From the NCBI RefSeq assembly GCF_000009765.2, contig NC_003155.5, positions 5,828,001 to 5,892,000 of the forward strand: a stretch of DNA of 64,000 bases, written 5' to 3'. The first letter of the stretch is position 1. Each line of letters begins with the position of its first letter. Position numbers and translations under genes: made by a program. The stretch comes from Streptomyces avermitilis MA-4680 = NBRC 14893 (lineage in GTDB: Bacteria > Actinomycetota > Actinomycetes > Streptomycetales > Streptomycetaceae). Shown piece by piece: positions 24,593 to 32,692 of the stretch. The notes below the pieces were generated by a model. That model saw only the letters and a program-made list of their open reading frames with translations, did no database searches and was not told the origin of the DNA.

Positions 24593-24680
24593 GTGCCCCC
24601 GCACACGCGGGATGGCCCGAGGGCTGTGCCGATGAACCCGTTCACGCTCGATTGCTCCCCGCGCACGCGGGGATCGTGAG
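24593..24680. CRISPR. decayed two-repeat type I-E CRISPR (no cas genes)
   Basis: The repeat at 24652-24680 (29 bp) contains TGCTCCCCGCGCACGCGGGG, the core of the type I-E repeat common in Streptomyces, with the 3' end mutated. A second copy at 24593-24619 shows the same pattern with two single-base deletions and one substitution in its core. Between them lie exactly 32 bp (24620-24651), the normal I-E spacer length. With the two deletions restored the repeat-to-repeat period is 61 bp, as expected. No cas gene, leader or third repeat is visible, so this is an orphan remnant. Confidence 0.72.
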
Positions 24681-24722
24681 GCCCGCTCGCCTTCCGGTGG
24701 ACCCGAAGGTGTCCGGCCGCTC

Positions 24723-24757
24723 CTGAACGTCGTCCGACTCGCCGGTAGGCTCAGGGT
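24723..24757 (+). promoter_or_regulatory. promoter giving a leaderless ubiX-like mRNA
   Basis: CTGAAC (24723-24728), 17 bp, then TAGGCT (24746-24751), with the GTG start 6 nt after the -10 box, so transcription should begin at or next to the start codon. Confidence 0.6.
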
Positions 24758-25447
24758 GTGAACGCAGGAGAATCGCAGCGCGTGCCTTGGATCGTAGGGG
24801 TGTCCGGTGCATCCGGTACGCCGTACGCCGCCGCGGTGCTGCGGGCGCTTGTGGAGCGGGGAGAGAGCGTCGACCTGGTCGTCAGCAGGGCCTCCCGGCT
24901 CACGCTGCTCGACGAGACCGGTCTGCCCTTCCGGGACGCCCACTGGCGGGACGATCTGCGGGCGTGGCTGGCGCGGGGCGCCGACGGGAAGCCGGACACC
25001 TTCGACGCCTTCGAGGACCATCTCGACGCCGTACGGCACTGGAGCGCCGGTGACCTGGCAGCGGGGCCGTCCTCCGGTTCGTACCCCTCGAAGGGCATGC
25101 TCATCGTGCCCGCCTCCACGGCCTGCGTCGCCGGAGTCGCCCTCGGCCTGTCGAAGGACCTGTTGCAGCGCGCCGCGAGCGTGACGCTCAAGGAGGGGCG
25201 CAAGCTGGTCGTCGCCGTGCGGGAGACCCCGCTGAACGGGCAGACGCTGCGGCACCTGGTCTCCCTGGACGAGGCGGGCGCCACCGTGCTGCCCGCCTCG
25301 CCGGCGTTCTACGCGGGGGCCACGCACATCCAGGACCTGGTGGACTTCGTCGCCGGGCGGGTGCTCGACGCGGCGGGCGTCGAGCACCACCTGTACCGCC
25401 GGTGGGAGGGCGAACTCGGCGGCGGCTCCCGCGGCGGCACCACCTGA
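24758..25447 (+). CDS. mqnM: UbiX-family flavin prenyltransferase
   Basis: 229 residues. WIVGVSGASGTPYAAAVLRAL is the FMN-binding N-terminus of UbiX, and LVVAVRETPLNGQTLRHLVSLDEAGATVLPASPAFY is the conserved prenyl-phosphate/flavin site. UbiX makes the prenylated FMN cofactor needed by UbiD-type decarboxylases, so it serves the UbiD-like enzyme at 22173. The symbol follows the naming of the Streptomyces futalosine-pathway homologue and is given with moderate confidence. A GTG start lies 6 nt after a good -10 box (leaderless pattern). The last 15 residues are a Gly/Ser tail. Confidence 0.9.
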   Translation: MNAGESQRVPWIVGVSGASGTPYAAAVLRALVERGESVDLVVSRASRLTLLDETGLPFRDAHWRDDLRAWLARGADGKPDTFDAFEDHLDAVRHWSAGDLAAGPSSGSYPSKGMLIVPASTACVAGVALGLSKDLLQRAASVTLKEGRKLVVAVRETPLNGQTLRHLVSLDEAGATVLPASPAFYAGATHIQDLVDFVAGRVLDAAGVEHHLYRRWEGELGGGSRGGTT

Positions 25448-25522
25448 GCAACGCGCAACTCGCACGACCACTCATCACTTTCAGGAACTCTCCAGACCTT
25501 TTCAGCGGAAGGCTTCGATCGC

Positions 25523-25978
25523 ATGGACGCGGTGGACAGGCAGCTCATCCAGGCCCTCAGGGAGAACGGCCGGGCCTCCTACGCGGAGCTGGGGCGCCTC
25601 GTCGGTCTGTCGGGACCCAGCGTCACCGACCGCATCAACCGGCTGGAGGCGGCCGGGGTCATCACCGGTTACCGCGCCACCGTCGACTCCGCCTCGCTCG
25701 GTCTCGGCGTCACGGCCCTGATCGGCATCTCGCTCTCCGACGCCGCCGACCACGAGGACGTGGCCCACCGGCTGCGGGACCTCAGCGAGATCGAGGACTG
25801 CTGGTTCATCGCGGGCGACGACTCGTTCATGCTCAAGGTGCGCTCGAGCGACGTGGACGAGCTGGAGAAGACCATCCGCCGGCTGTCCGGAACGAAGGGT
25901 GTCTCCCGGACCCGTACGACGATCGTGCTCTCCACGAAGTGGGAGAACCGGGTCGGAGAGTTGCCCGAAGAGGGCTAG
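25523..25978 (+). CDS. Lrp/AsnC-family transcriptional regulator
   Basis: 151 residues. The N-terminal HTH (DRQLIQALRENGRASYAELGRLVGLSGPSVTDRINRLE, residues 4-41) and a C-terminal RAM/AsnC ligand-binding domain (about 65-145) are both complete. Lrp/AsnC proteins form octamers that sense amino acids or other small ligands. It sits between the UbiX-like gene and mqnE, so it may tune menaquinone genes, but no operator could be identified. ATG 25523 is preceded by a GGAAGG ribosome site. Confidence 0.92.
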   Translation: MDAVDRQLIQALRENGRASYAELGRLVGLSGPSVTDRINRLEAAGVITGYRATVDSASLGLGVTALIGISLSDAADHEDVAHRLRDLSEIEDCWFIAGDDSFMLKVRSSDVDELEKTIRRLSGTKGVSRTRTTIVLSTKWENRVGELPEEG

Positions 25979-26000
25979 GGCACGACGTGCCTGATGGGGG

Positions 26001-26025
26001 CCCCTCCCGCCCGGAGGGTGGGGGA
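26001..26025. repeat. dispersed Streptomyces palindrome
   Basis: CCCTCC-CGCCC-GGAGGG (26002-26018) followed by TGGGGGAG matches, from memory, a small GC-rich palindromic element scattered through intergenic Streptomyces DNA. It lies between the AsnC gene and mqnE and may also act as a hairpin in the transcript. Confidence 0.45.
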
Positions 26026-26064
26026 GTACGGTTTACGAAGGCTGTCTGAGGAAGAGGTAGAGGC

Positions 26065-27228
26065 ATGGATGTCGGGCTCAAGCGCGAGCTGGAGGACAAG
26101 GTCCGGGCCGGTGAGCGGCTGACCCGCGAGGACGGCATCGCGCTCTACGAGTCGGACGACCTGGCCTGGCTGGGCGGGCTCGCCCACGAGGTGCGGACGC
26201 GGAAGAACGGCGACGTCGTCCACTTCAACGTCAACCGCCACCTCAACATGACGAACGTGTGCACCGCGTCCTGCGCGTACTGCTCGTTCCAGCGCAAGCC
26301 GGGCGAGAAGGACGCGTACACGATGCGCATCGAGGAGGCCGTCCGCCTCGCCAAGACGATGGAGGGCGAGAACCTCACCGAGCTGCACATCGTCAACGGC
26401 CTGCACCCGAACCTGCCGTGGCGCTACTACCCGCGGTCCCTGAGCGAGCTGAAGAAGGCGCTGCCGAACGTCTCGCTGAAGGCCTTCACGGCGACGGAGA
26501 TCCACCACTTCGAGACGATCTCCGGGCTGTCCGCCTCCGAGATCCTCGACGAGCTGATCGAGGCCGGTCTGGAGTCGCTGACCGGCGGCGGCGCGGAGAT
26601 CTTCGACTGGGAGGTCCGGCAGCACATCGTCGACCACCGCACCCACTGGGAAGACTGGTCGCGCATCCACCGGCTGGCGCACGAGAAGGGGCTCAAGACC
26701 CCGTCCACCATGCTGTACGGGCACATCGAGGAGCCCCGCCACCGCGTCGACCACGTGCTGCGGCTGCGGGAACTCCAGGACGAGACCGGCGGCTTCCAGG
26801 TCTTCATCCCGCTGCGCTACCAGCACGACTTCGTCGACATGAAGGACGGCAAGGTCCGCAACCGGCTCCAGGCGCGCACGCAGATGGCGACCGGCGCCGA
26901 GGCCCTGAAGACCTTCGCGGTCTCCCGCCTCCTCTTCGACAACGTCCCGCACGTCAAGGTCTTCTGGGTGATGCACGGCGTGCAGACCGCCCAGCTCGCG
27001 CTCCAGCACGGCGCCGACGACATGGACGGCTCGGTCGTCGAGTACAAGATCACGCACGACGCGGACAACTACGGCACGCCGAACAAGCTGACCCGTGAGG
27101 ACCTGCTCGACCTGATCCGCGACGCCGGTTTCCGTCCGGTCGAGCGGAACACGCGGTACGAGATCATCCGCGAGTACGACGGCCCGGACCCGGCGCGCCG
27201 GGAGTCGCCGCAGCCGATGCGGGTCTGA
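26065..27228 (+). CDS. mqnE: aminofutalosine synthase MqnE (radical SAM)
   Basis: 387 residues. The radical-SAM iron-sulfur motif C-x3-C-x2-C is at residues 66, 70 and 73 (CTASCAYCSF). Family-typical segments include VVHFNVNRHLNMTN, LTELHIVNGLHPNLPW and TEIHHFETISG. MqnE joins the adenosyl radical of SAM to 3-[(1-carboxyvinyl)oxy]benzoate, the MqnA product, making 6-amino-6-deoxyfutalosine, the second step of the futalosine menaquinone route. ATG 26065 follows GAGGAAGAGGTAGAGG. mqnA and mqnC lie 6 and 10 kb downstream, so the pathway is split across the window. Confidence 0.96.
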   Translation: MDVGLKRELEDKVRAGERLTREDGIALYESDDLAWLGGLAHEVRTRKNGDVVHFNVNRHLNMTNVCTASCAYCSFQRKPGEKDAYTMRIEEAVRLAKTMEGENLTELHIVNGLHPNLPWRYYPRSLSELKKALPNVSLKAFTATEIHHFETISGLSASEILDELIEAGLESLTGGGAEIFDWEVRQHIVDHRTHWEDWSRIHRLAHEKGLKTPSTMLYGHIEEPRHRVDHVLRLRELQDETGGFQVFIPLRYQHDFVDMKDGKVRNRLQARTQMATGAEALKTFAVSRLLFDNVPHVKVFWVMHGVQTAQLALQHGADDMDGSVVEYKITHDADNYGTPNKLTREDLLDLIRDAGFRPVERNTRYEIIREYDGPDPARRESPQPMRV

Positions 27229-27235
27229 CCGCACG

Positions 27236-27772
27236 ATGGCGCCCACCTTCGAACTGGACCCCGCGATCACGCCCGCCCTGCGGGAGGGCGTGCTCGCGCT
27301 GTGGGCGGACGTGTCGAACGCGGGCGGCTCCGTCGGCTTCGTGCCGCCGGTGACCGTGGACGACATACGGCCGGAACTGGTGAAGCACTTCGTCGCCCTG
27401 GCGGAGGGGCGGACCCGGCTTCTCGTCGGGCGGGACGACGAGGGGGCGGTCGCCGCGACGGCGTTCCTCACGCACAACACCCACCGGCTGATGCGGCACT
27501 GGGTGTGGCTCTACACGGTGATGGTGCACCCCCGCCACCAGGGCAAGGGCTACGGGCGGGACCTGCTGGCCGCCGCCGAGGACGCCGCCTCGGGCCTCGA
27601 CGGGATCGAGGCGATACGGCTCACCTGCCGGGGCGGCGAGGGGCTGGAGAACTTCTACGCGTCCTGCGGCTACAAGGAGGTCGGCCGCGTGCCCGGCGCG
27701 ATACGGGTGGCGCCCGGGGACGAGCGGGACGACATCACCATGCTGCTGCCGCTGGCGCGCACCGGGTACTGA
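27236..27772 (+). CDS. GNAT-family N-acetyltransferase
   Basis: 178 residues. Motif A VMVHPRHQGKGYGRDLLAAAEDAA contains the classical Q-x-x-G-x-G pyrophosphate loop (QGKGYG), followed by RLTCRGGEGLENFYASCGYKEVGRVP. The gene begins 7 bp after mqnE and is probably co-transcribed with it. The substrate is unknown; many such single-domain enzymes acetylate amines or toxins. A 6-bp inverted repeat (GATCGC-GGG-GCGATC, about 27788-27802) follows the stop and could be a weak terminator. Confidence 0.88.
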   Translation: MAPTFELDPAITPALREGVLALWADVSNAGGSVGFVPPVTVDDIRPELVKHFVALAEGRTRLLVGRDDEGAVAATAFLTHNTHRLMRHWVWLYTVMVHPRHQGKGYGRDLLAAAEDAASGLDGIEAIRLTCRGGEGLENFYASCGYKEVGRVPGAIRVAPGDERDDITMLLPLARTGY

Positions 27773-27866
27773 AGGCCCCCCTGCAAGATCGCGGGGCGAT
27801 CGTGCTTCACTGGACGGTGCCCTTTGGCATCGTTGGGAACCGTTCGGAACGGAAGAGTGGATTGAG

Positions 27867-28166
27867 ATGCTCCGCTACACACTGATGCGCCTCGGGATCT
27901 TCGTGGGCTGCCTCGTGGTCGTCTGGGGTCTCGTCTACTCCGGTATCGCTCCCCGCGGCCTCGGTGACTCCAACTACATGTGGGTCGTCCTGCTCTCGCT
28001 CGTGATCTCCGCGCCGATCAGCTTCGTGGTGCTGCGGGGGGAGCGCGACCGGGCGTCGGCCGAGGTGATCGCACGGGTCGACCGGGCGAAGGCGAACCTG
28101 GAGGCCAACCGCAACCAGGAGGACGTCGCGGACGACGCGGCGCGGGCACAGGGCCGGGCTTCCTAG
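27867..28166 (+). CDS. DUF4229-type small membrane protein
   Basis: 99 residues with two membrane helices (about 4-25 and 38-57) and a charged, helical C-terminal tail (ERDRASAEVIARVDRAKANLEANRN), the pattern of DUF4229 proteins of actinobacteria, whose function is unknown. ATG 27867 is preceded by a weak purine-rich site (GGAAGAG). It is often found next to menaquinone or mqnE-linked genes in Streptomyces (recollection), and here it follows the mqnE-acetyltransferase pair. Confidence 0.85.
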   Translation: MLRYTLMRLGIFVGCLVVVWGLVYSGIAPRGLGDSNYMWVVLLSLVISAPISFVVLRGERDRASAEVIARVDRAKANLEANRNQEDVADDAARAQGRAS

Positions 28167-28245
28167 CCGACGGCGACAGCGCCACGCCGTTCGGCGGCGG
28201 CTGCGGGGCACTCGTTTCCCGGCCGGTCCGTCGGCAGGCAAACCG

Positions 28246-28251
28246 TACGCT
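28246..28251 (+). promoter_or_regulatory. -10 box placing TetR at a leaderless start
   Basis: TACGCT lies 7 nt before the ATG at 28259. No ribosome site is seen, so the TetR gene is probably translated from a leaderless transcript. Confidence 0.45.
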
Positions 28252-28258
28252 TGCCCGT

Positions 28259-28900
28259 ATGGGCGCAGTGAAGAACAAGCGGATGCCTCGTGCGGTACGC
28301 GAACAGCAGATGCTGGACGCCGCCGTGCACACCTTCGGACAGCGGGGGTACCGGGCCGCCTCGATGGACGAGATCGCCGAACTGGCGGGCGTGTCCAAGC
28401 CGTTGGTGTACCTGTACCTGAACTCCAAGGAAGACCTCTTCACCGCCTGCATCCGGCGTGAGGCGAAGGCGCTGACCGCCGCGGTGCGCGCGGGCGTACG
28501 GCCGGGGCTGCCCGCCGACCGCCAGCTCTGGGACGGGCTGACGGCGTTCTTCACGCACACCGCGCAGAACCCCGACGCATGGTCCGTCCTGCACCTCCAG
28601 GCGCGGACGCACGGCGAGCCGTTCGCCGCCGAAGTCACCGCGATGCGCGAGGAGATCGTCGCGTTCGTCACCCAGCTGATCGTGGTCGCCGCGCGTGCCG
28701 CACACCGGAACCCGTCCCTCCCGGAGCGTGAAGTGGCCGGGCTCGCGGAGGCGTTGGTCGGTGCGGCCGAGTCGCTCGCGGCCTGGGCCAACACCGCCCC
28801 GGGCGTCTCCGCCAAACAGGCCGCGGCCACCTTGATGAACTTCGCCTGGGCGGGACTGGGCGACCTCATGGAGGGCCGCCCCTGGGCCCCGTCGGCCTGA
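28259..28900 (+). CDS. TetR-family regulator, probably of fatty-acid genes
   Basis: 213 residues. The TetR HTH lies at about residues 12-60 (REQQMLDAAVHTFGQRGYRAASMDEIAELAGVSKPLVYLYLNSKEDLF), followed by an all-helical ligand/dimer domain. It converges on a MaoC-like dehydratase gene, with a fatty-acyl-CoA ligase beyond. Two tandem palindromes upstream of the dehydratase (29880-29908) look like its binding sites. TetR proteins in such settings usually respond to acyl-CoA; this ligand is inferred from context. Confidence 0.9.
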   Translation: MGAVKNKRMPRAVREQQMLDAAVHTFGQRGYRAASMDEIAELAGVSKPLVYLYLNSKEDLFTACIRREAKALTAAVRAGVRPGLPADRQLWDGLTAFFTHTAQNPDAWSVLHLQARTHGEPFAAEVTAMREEIVAFVTQLIVVAARAAHRNPSLPEREVAGLAEALVGAAESLAAWANTAPGVSAKQAAATLMNFAWAGLGDLMEGRPWAPSA

Positions 28901-28927
28901 GGAACGACCGGCCGACCGGGACCCTGG

Positions 28928-29854
28928 TCAGGCGGAGTTCGCGCGATACTCGCGCAGTTCGCCGGTGAGGTGCACCCGCTCCCCGCCCCGCAGCTCGAAC
29001 CGCCCCCCGTCGGCCGCGTACGTCACGGTGCCCGGCAGCAGCACGGGCGACTTGAACTCGGCCCGCAGTTGGACGGAGGCGTCGGCCGGCTGCTCGGCGA
29101 GGCAGCGGGCGACGGTCCACATCCCGTGCGCGATGGCCCGCGGGAAGCCGAACAGGCGGGCGGTGAGCGGGTGCAGGTGGATCGGGTTGCGGTCCCCGGA
29201 GACGGCCGCGTACCGCCGCCCGACGTCCGCGGCGAGCCGCCACTCGGCGACCACGGGCAGGGGCTTCGGCTCGGCGGACGGCACGGGTGCGGCCGTGCGG
29301 GCGTCCGCTGCGGTGCGGGCGTCCGTCGCGGTGCGCGCGTCCGCCGGGGTGCGGGCGTCCGTCGCGGTGCGCGCGTCCGCCGGGGTGCGGGCGTCCGTCG
29401 CCCTCCGGTGCCGCGCCAGATAGGTGCTCCTCGACTCCCATACGAGGCTGCCGTCCACCCGCGCCCCGGTCACCACGGTCGCCTCCGTACCGCGCCGGTG
29501 GGGCGTCAGTCCCTCGACGTGCACGGCGAGTTCGTACTCCCCGGTGGCGGCCGGCTCCCGCAGCCGCGTGACCTCGATCGAGGTGTGCACGAGCCCGAGC
29601 AGCGGCAGCGGGAAGGCCCGGCTCGCCATGATCCGCATGGCGAGGGGAAAACCGAGGACGTGCGGATAGGTGAGGGGCAGCGCGTCGGCGCCGGTGGGGA
29701 AACCGCAGGCGCGCTCATAGGCGGCGAGCCGCGCGAGATCGATCCGCACACCGGACAGGACGAGCCGGCTGTGCGGGAAGGCCGCGTCGGGCCGGGGCCG
29801 CTTGAACGGCGACAGCACGGCACCACGGGCGAGAAGGGGAAGCAGGGTCTGCAC
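28928..29854 (-). CDS. MaoC-like (hotdog) enoyl-CoA hydratase with a repeat linker
   Basis: 308 residues arranged as two hotdog halves joined by a long linker. The C-terminal half has the hydratase-2 signature: YAAVSGDRNPIHLHPLTARLFGFPRAIAHGMW, with catalytic Asp and His (D-x4-H). The N-terminal half lacks those residues, as in other double-hotdog MaoC proteins. The linker is a 15-bp minisatellite encoding ADART/TDART repeats (about residues 150-188). The start is GTG 29854. It should hydrate 2-enoyl-CoA in fatty-acid breakdown. Tandem palindromes 25-55 bp upstream suggest TetR control. Confidence 0.87.
   Translation of the reverse strand: MQTLLPLLARGAVLSPFKRPRPDAAFPHSRLVLSGVRIDLARLAAYERACGFPTGADALPLTYPHVLGFPLAMRIMASRAFPLPLLGLVHTSIEVTRLREPAATGEYELAVHVEGLTPHRRGTEATVVTGARVDGSLVWESRSTYLARHRRATDARTPADARTATDARTPADARTATDARTAADARTAAPVPSAEPKPLPVVAEWRLAADVGRRYAAVSGDRNPIHLHPLTARLFGFPRAIAHGMWTVARCLAEQPADASVQLRAEFKSPVLLPGTVTYAADGGRFELRGGERVHLTGELREYRANSA
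29288..29403. repeat. 15-bp minisatellite in the MaoC linker
   Basis: About seven 15-bp units, arranged as a 30-bp higher-order repeat, alternate between GTGCGGGCGTCC and GTGCGCGCGTCC forms. On the minus strand they encode alternating ADART and TDART. Two 30-bp copies are identical, showing recent expansion; units of 15 bp preserve the frame. Confidence 0.88.
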
Positions 29855-29879
29855 GGTCGGCTCCCGGCTCGGTCCTAAT

Positions 29880-29908
29880 TTACTCTGGAGTAAGGTTACC
29901 GGGGGTAA
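29880..29908. promoter_or_regulatory. two tandem palindromic operators, likely TetR sites
   Basis: TTACTC-TG-GAGTAA (29880-29893) and TTACC-GGG-GGTAA (29896-29908) are perfect palindromes about 15 bp apart centre to centre, on the same face of the helix to within half a turn. They lie 25-55 bp upstream of the MaoC gene in an AT-richer pocket, and 270 bp before the acyl-CoA ligase. The shared TTAC-GTAA ends suggest one regulator. Confidence 0.65.
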
Positions 29909-30174
29909 GGCTACTCAAAGGGCAGGGGCGGGTCGAGATGGGTGACCCCGGCCGAGTGCGCCGACGGCGTTACAGGAGCGCCCGTGAGGTTGCACATCCC
30001 CAGCTCCGGACCATCTCGGAACCCGCACGAACTCCCCACTCCGGCCCCGTACGATCCACCTTCTACCACCGGTAACACGGCCGCGGGCGACACCGGCGGT
30101 GAACGACCCCCTACGCACGGCACGTACGACAAGCAGCAGAGAACCAGTTCGCTGCCCGCCCCAGGAGCCGCCCT
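29909..30174. other. divergent intergenic remainder
   Basis: About 265 bp between the palindromes and the ligase start. The ligase promoter should be here. I see no strong -10/-35 pair, only a ribosome site CAGGAG at 30162-30167. Nothing else is recognised. Confidence 0.4.
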
Positions 30175-32091
30175 GTGTCCACCCCGTACCCGACCTCGTC
30201 GTCGTTCGACCCCGCCGCGCCCGCCTCCGTCGAGCCCGAGATCCGGCGGCTGGACGGGGTGGTGCGCGAGGTGGCCGTGCCGCCGCTCGTCGGGCAGGTG
30301 ACGCACGGTTCGCTCGCGGACATCCCGTTCGACAACGCGGACGTGGCGCCCGAAGACGTGGTCCTCAGCCGGAAGACGCCGGACGGCGGCTGGACCGATG
30401 TGACGGCGGCCGAGTTCGCCGGCCAGGTGCTGGCCGTGGCCAAGGGGCTGATCGCCGAGGGGCTGATGCCGGGCGACCGCCTCGCGATCATGGCGCGTAC
30501 GACGTACGAGTGGACGCTCCTCGACTTCGCCGCGTGGGCGGCGGGCCTGGTGACCGTCCCCGTCTACCCCACCTCCTCCGTCTTCCAGACCCGCTGGATC
30601 CTCCAGGACTCGGGAGCCGTCGCGCTCGCCACGGAGTCCGCGGGCCAGGCGGCCGCCCTCGGCCCGGAGCTCTCCCGCCTGCCCGATCTGCGGCACGTGT
30701 GGGTCTTCGACAAGGGACATGTGGAGCGTCTGGCGGAACTGGGGCGCGATGTCCAGGACCAGGAAGTCGCCGTACGACGCGGGGTGCTGGGCCCCGACAC
30801 CCTGGCCACCCTCGTCTACACCTCGGGCACGACGGGGACCCCCAAGGGCTGCGCCCTCACGCACGGCAACTTCTTCGCGGAGATCGACAACGCGGTCGAA
30901 CTCCTCTACCCCATCTTCAAGTCGAAGACGAAGGAGGAGGCGTCGACGCTCCTCTTCCTGCCCCTGTCGCACGTCTTCGGCCGGATGGTCGCGGTCGCCT
31001 GCGTCCGCGCACGGGTGCGCCTGGGCCATGCGCCGAGCCTCACGACGGAGGATCTGCTCGCGGACCTCGCGAGCTTCCGGCCGACCTGTCTGCTGGCCAT
31101 CCCGTACATGCTGGAGAAGGTCTTCAACGGGGCCCGGGCGACGGCCGAGAAGGGCGGCCGGGCGTCTTCCTTCGACCGGGCGGTCTCCGTGGCCCGCAAG
31201 TACGGCGAGGCGATGGAGACCCGGCAGCAGGGCACCGGCTCCGGCCCCAGCCGGGGCCTGAAGGCGGGCCGCGCCCTCTACGACCCCCTGGTCTACCGCC
31301 GCATCCGCAACGCGCTGGGCGGCAGGGTGCGGTATGTGATCTGCGGCGGCTCCCCGCTGGGCCGCCCGCTGGCCGCGTTCTACGCCGGTGCGGGCATCGA
31401 GATCTACGAGGGCTACGGACTGACGGAGACGACGGGCGCGGCCACGGTCACGCCTCCGCACAAAACCCGCCTGGGCACGGTGGGCTGGCCGCTGCCCGGC
31501 ACCCGGGTCCGGATCGCGGCCGACGGGGAGATCCTGCTCAGCGGCGGCCAGGTGTTCCGCGGCTACTGGGATCCGCACGCGGGCGGGGTGGTCCCGGCGA
31601 CGCCGGACGGCTGGTTCGCGACGGGCGACATAGGCCGGCTGGACGACGAGGGCCATCTGACGATCACGGGCCGCAAGAAGGAGATCCTGATCACCGCGGG
31701 CGGCAAGAACGTGGCCCCGGCGCCGCTGGAGAACTGGCTCCGCTCGCATCCGCTGATCTCGCAGGCCTTGGTGGTGGGTGACGGCCGCCCCTATGTCACG
31801 GCCCTGCTCACCCTCGATCCCGAGGGCATCACGCACTGGCGCCAGATGAACGGCAAGCACGGCGTCCCGCCGGAACTCCTCATGGACGACGAGGAGTTGT
31901 TCTCGGTACTGCAACGCGCGGTGGACGAGGCGAACAAGCTCGTCTCCCGCCCGGAGTCGATCCGCCGCTTCGCCGTCCTGCCGGTGGACTTCACGGAGGA
32001 GGCGGGGCATCTGACGCCGTCGATGAAGCTGAGGCGGGAGGCGATCGCCCGGGACTTCGGGCGGGAGATCGAGGGGATGTACGCGCAATAG
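30175..32091 (+). CDS. long-chain fatty-acid-CoA ligase (AMP-forming)
   Basis: 638 residues. The ANL-superfamily motifs are all present: the phosphate loop YTSGTTGTPKG (about residue 215), YEGYGLTETTGAAT, the hinge and Asp of WFATGDIGRLDDEGHLTITGRKKEIL, and the C-terminal catalytic lysine region TPSMKLRREAI. The length and the N-terminal start VREVAVPPLVGQVTHGSLADIP match the FadD15-like long-chain acyl-CoA synthetases of actinobacteria. It activates fatty acids with ATP and CoA. The start GTG 30175 is preceded by CAGGAG. With the adjoining MaoC and TetR genes it forms a fatty-acid-use module. Confidence 0.93.
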   Translation: MSTPYPTSSSFDPAAPASVEPEIRRLDGVVREVAVPPLVGQVTHGSLADIPFDNADVAPEDVVLSRKTPDGGWTDVTAAEFAGQVLAVAKGLIAEGLMPGDRLAIMARTTYEWTLLDFAAWAAGLVTVPVYPTSSVFQTRWILQDSGAVALATESAGQAAALGPELSRLPDLRHVWVFDKGHVERLAELGRDVQDQEVAVRRGVLGPDTLATLVYTSGTTGTPKGCALTHGNFFAEIDNAVELLYPIFKSKTKEEASTLLFLPLSHVFGRMVAVACVRARVRLGHAPSLTTEDLLADLASFRPTCLLAIPYMLEKVFNGARATAEKGGRASSFDRAVSVARKYGEAMETRQQGTGSGPSRGLKAGRALYDPLVYRRIRNALGGRVRYVICGGSPLGRPLAAFYAGAGIEIYEGYGLTETTGAATVTPPHKTRLGTVGWPLPGTRVRIAADGEILLSGGQVFRGYWDPHAGGVVPATPDGWFATGDIGRLDDEGHLTITGRKKEILITAGGKNVAPAPLENWLRSHPLISQALVVGDGRPYVTALLTLDPEGITHWRQMNGKHGVPPELLMDDEELFSVLQRAVDEANKLVSRPESIRRFAVLPVDFTEEAGHLTPSMKLRREAIARDFGREIEGMYAQ

Positions 32092-32155
32092 GGCCGTTCC
32101 CGAGGCGGCGAGGCCCGGTTGCGGAACAGCATGAGCATCACAAAAGCGCCCCCGC

Positions 32156-32161
32156 TAGGGT
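32156..32161 (+). promoter_or_regulatory. -10 box at a leaderless DUF3515 gene
   Basis: TAGGGT is 6 nt before ATG 32168, with no ribosome site between. Confidence 0.5.
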
Positions 32162-32167
32162 CGGTAC

Positions 32168-32665
32168 ATGAACCCACGACGACGCCTCGCGGCCTACGGC
32201 GTGCCCGGCGCCCTCGCGATCGTTCTGCTGCTCGTCGCGGCGGCGTATCTCCGCCCCGGCGGCGAGGTGGAGGCGGCGGTCCCCGCCGTGGACGCGAAGA
32301 CCGGCCGCATCTGCCGGGCCCTGGCACACGACCTGCCCGACACCGTGGCCGGTCTGAAGCGCCGGGCGACGGACCCCTCGTCGCCGCTCACCGCGGCATG
32401 GGGGGACCCCGCGATCGTGCTGCGCTGCGGTGTCCCGCGACCGGCCGAGATGAACAGCGCCGGCGCGGTGGGCGCGGACCTCAAGGGGGTCGGCTGGATG
32501 CTGGGCAGCCGCGTCGTGGACGGCCGGCACCTGTGCACCACCACGCTCCGCGAGATCTACGTCGAGGTGAGCGTCCCCACGCGGTACGGCGACGTCTTCG
32601 CCCTGGAGGGCCTGGCCGCCGCCGTGCGGAAGAACGTCCCCGAGGGCATCAGCGACCAGTCCTGA
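32168..32665 (+). CDS. DUF3515 family membrane-anchored protein
   Basis: 165 residues. A basic N-terminus and one hydrophobic helix (about 9-28) form an uncleaved anchor or signal; no lipobox is present. The rest, with paired cysteines (ICRALAHDLPDTVAGLKRR, WGDPAIVLRCGVPRP, HLCTTTLREIYVEVSVP), is the DUF3515 pattern of actinobacterial secreted proteins of unknown function. In many Streptomyces DUF3515 lies near D-Ala-D-Ala ligase or thiamine genes; here it lies between an acyl-CoA ligase and a cold-shock gene, so context gives no clear role. Confidence 0.82.
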   Translation: MNPRRRLAAYGVPGALAIVLLLVAAAYLRPGGEVEAAVPAVDAKTGRICRALAHDLPDTVAGLKRRATDPSSPLTAAWGDPAIVLRCGVPRPAEMNSAGAVGADLKGVGWMLGSRVVDGRHLCTTTLREIYVEVSVPTRYGDVFALEGLAAAVRKNVPEGISDQS

Positions 32666-32692
32666 CACCCTGACCCCGCCCGGCACAAAGGC

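Noticed and set aside
29911..32088. Long minus-strand open frame over the acyl-CoA ligase
   Set aside because: Antisense shadow of a gene with all ligase motifs; composition is typical of reverse-strand GC-rich reading.
32396..32412. GGGGGGACCCC stretch as a dispersed palindromic element
   Set aside because: It lies inside the DUF3515 coding sequence and encodes conserved residues (WGDPA); the full element is missing.
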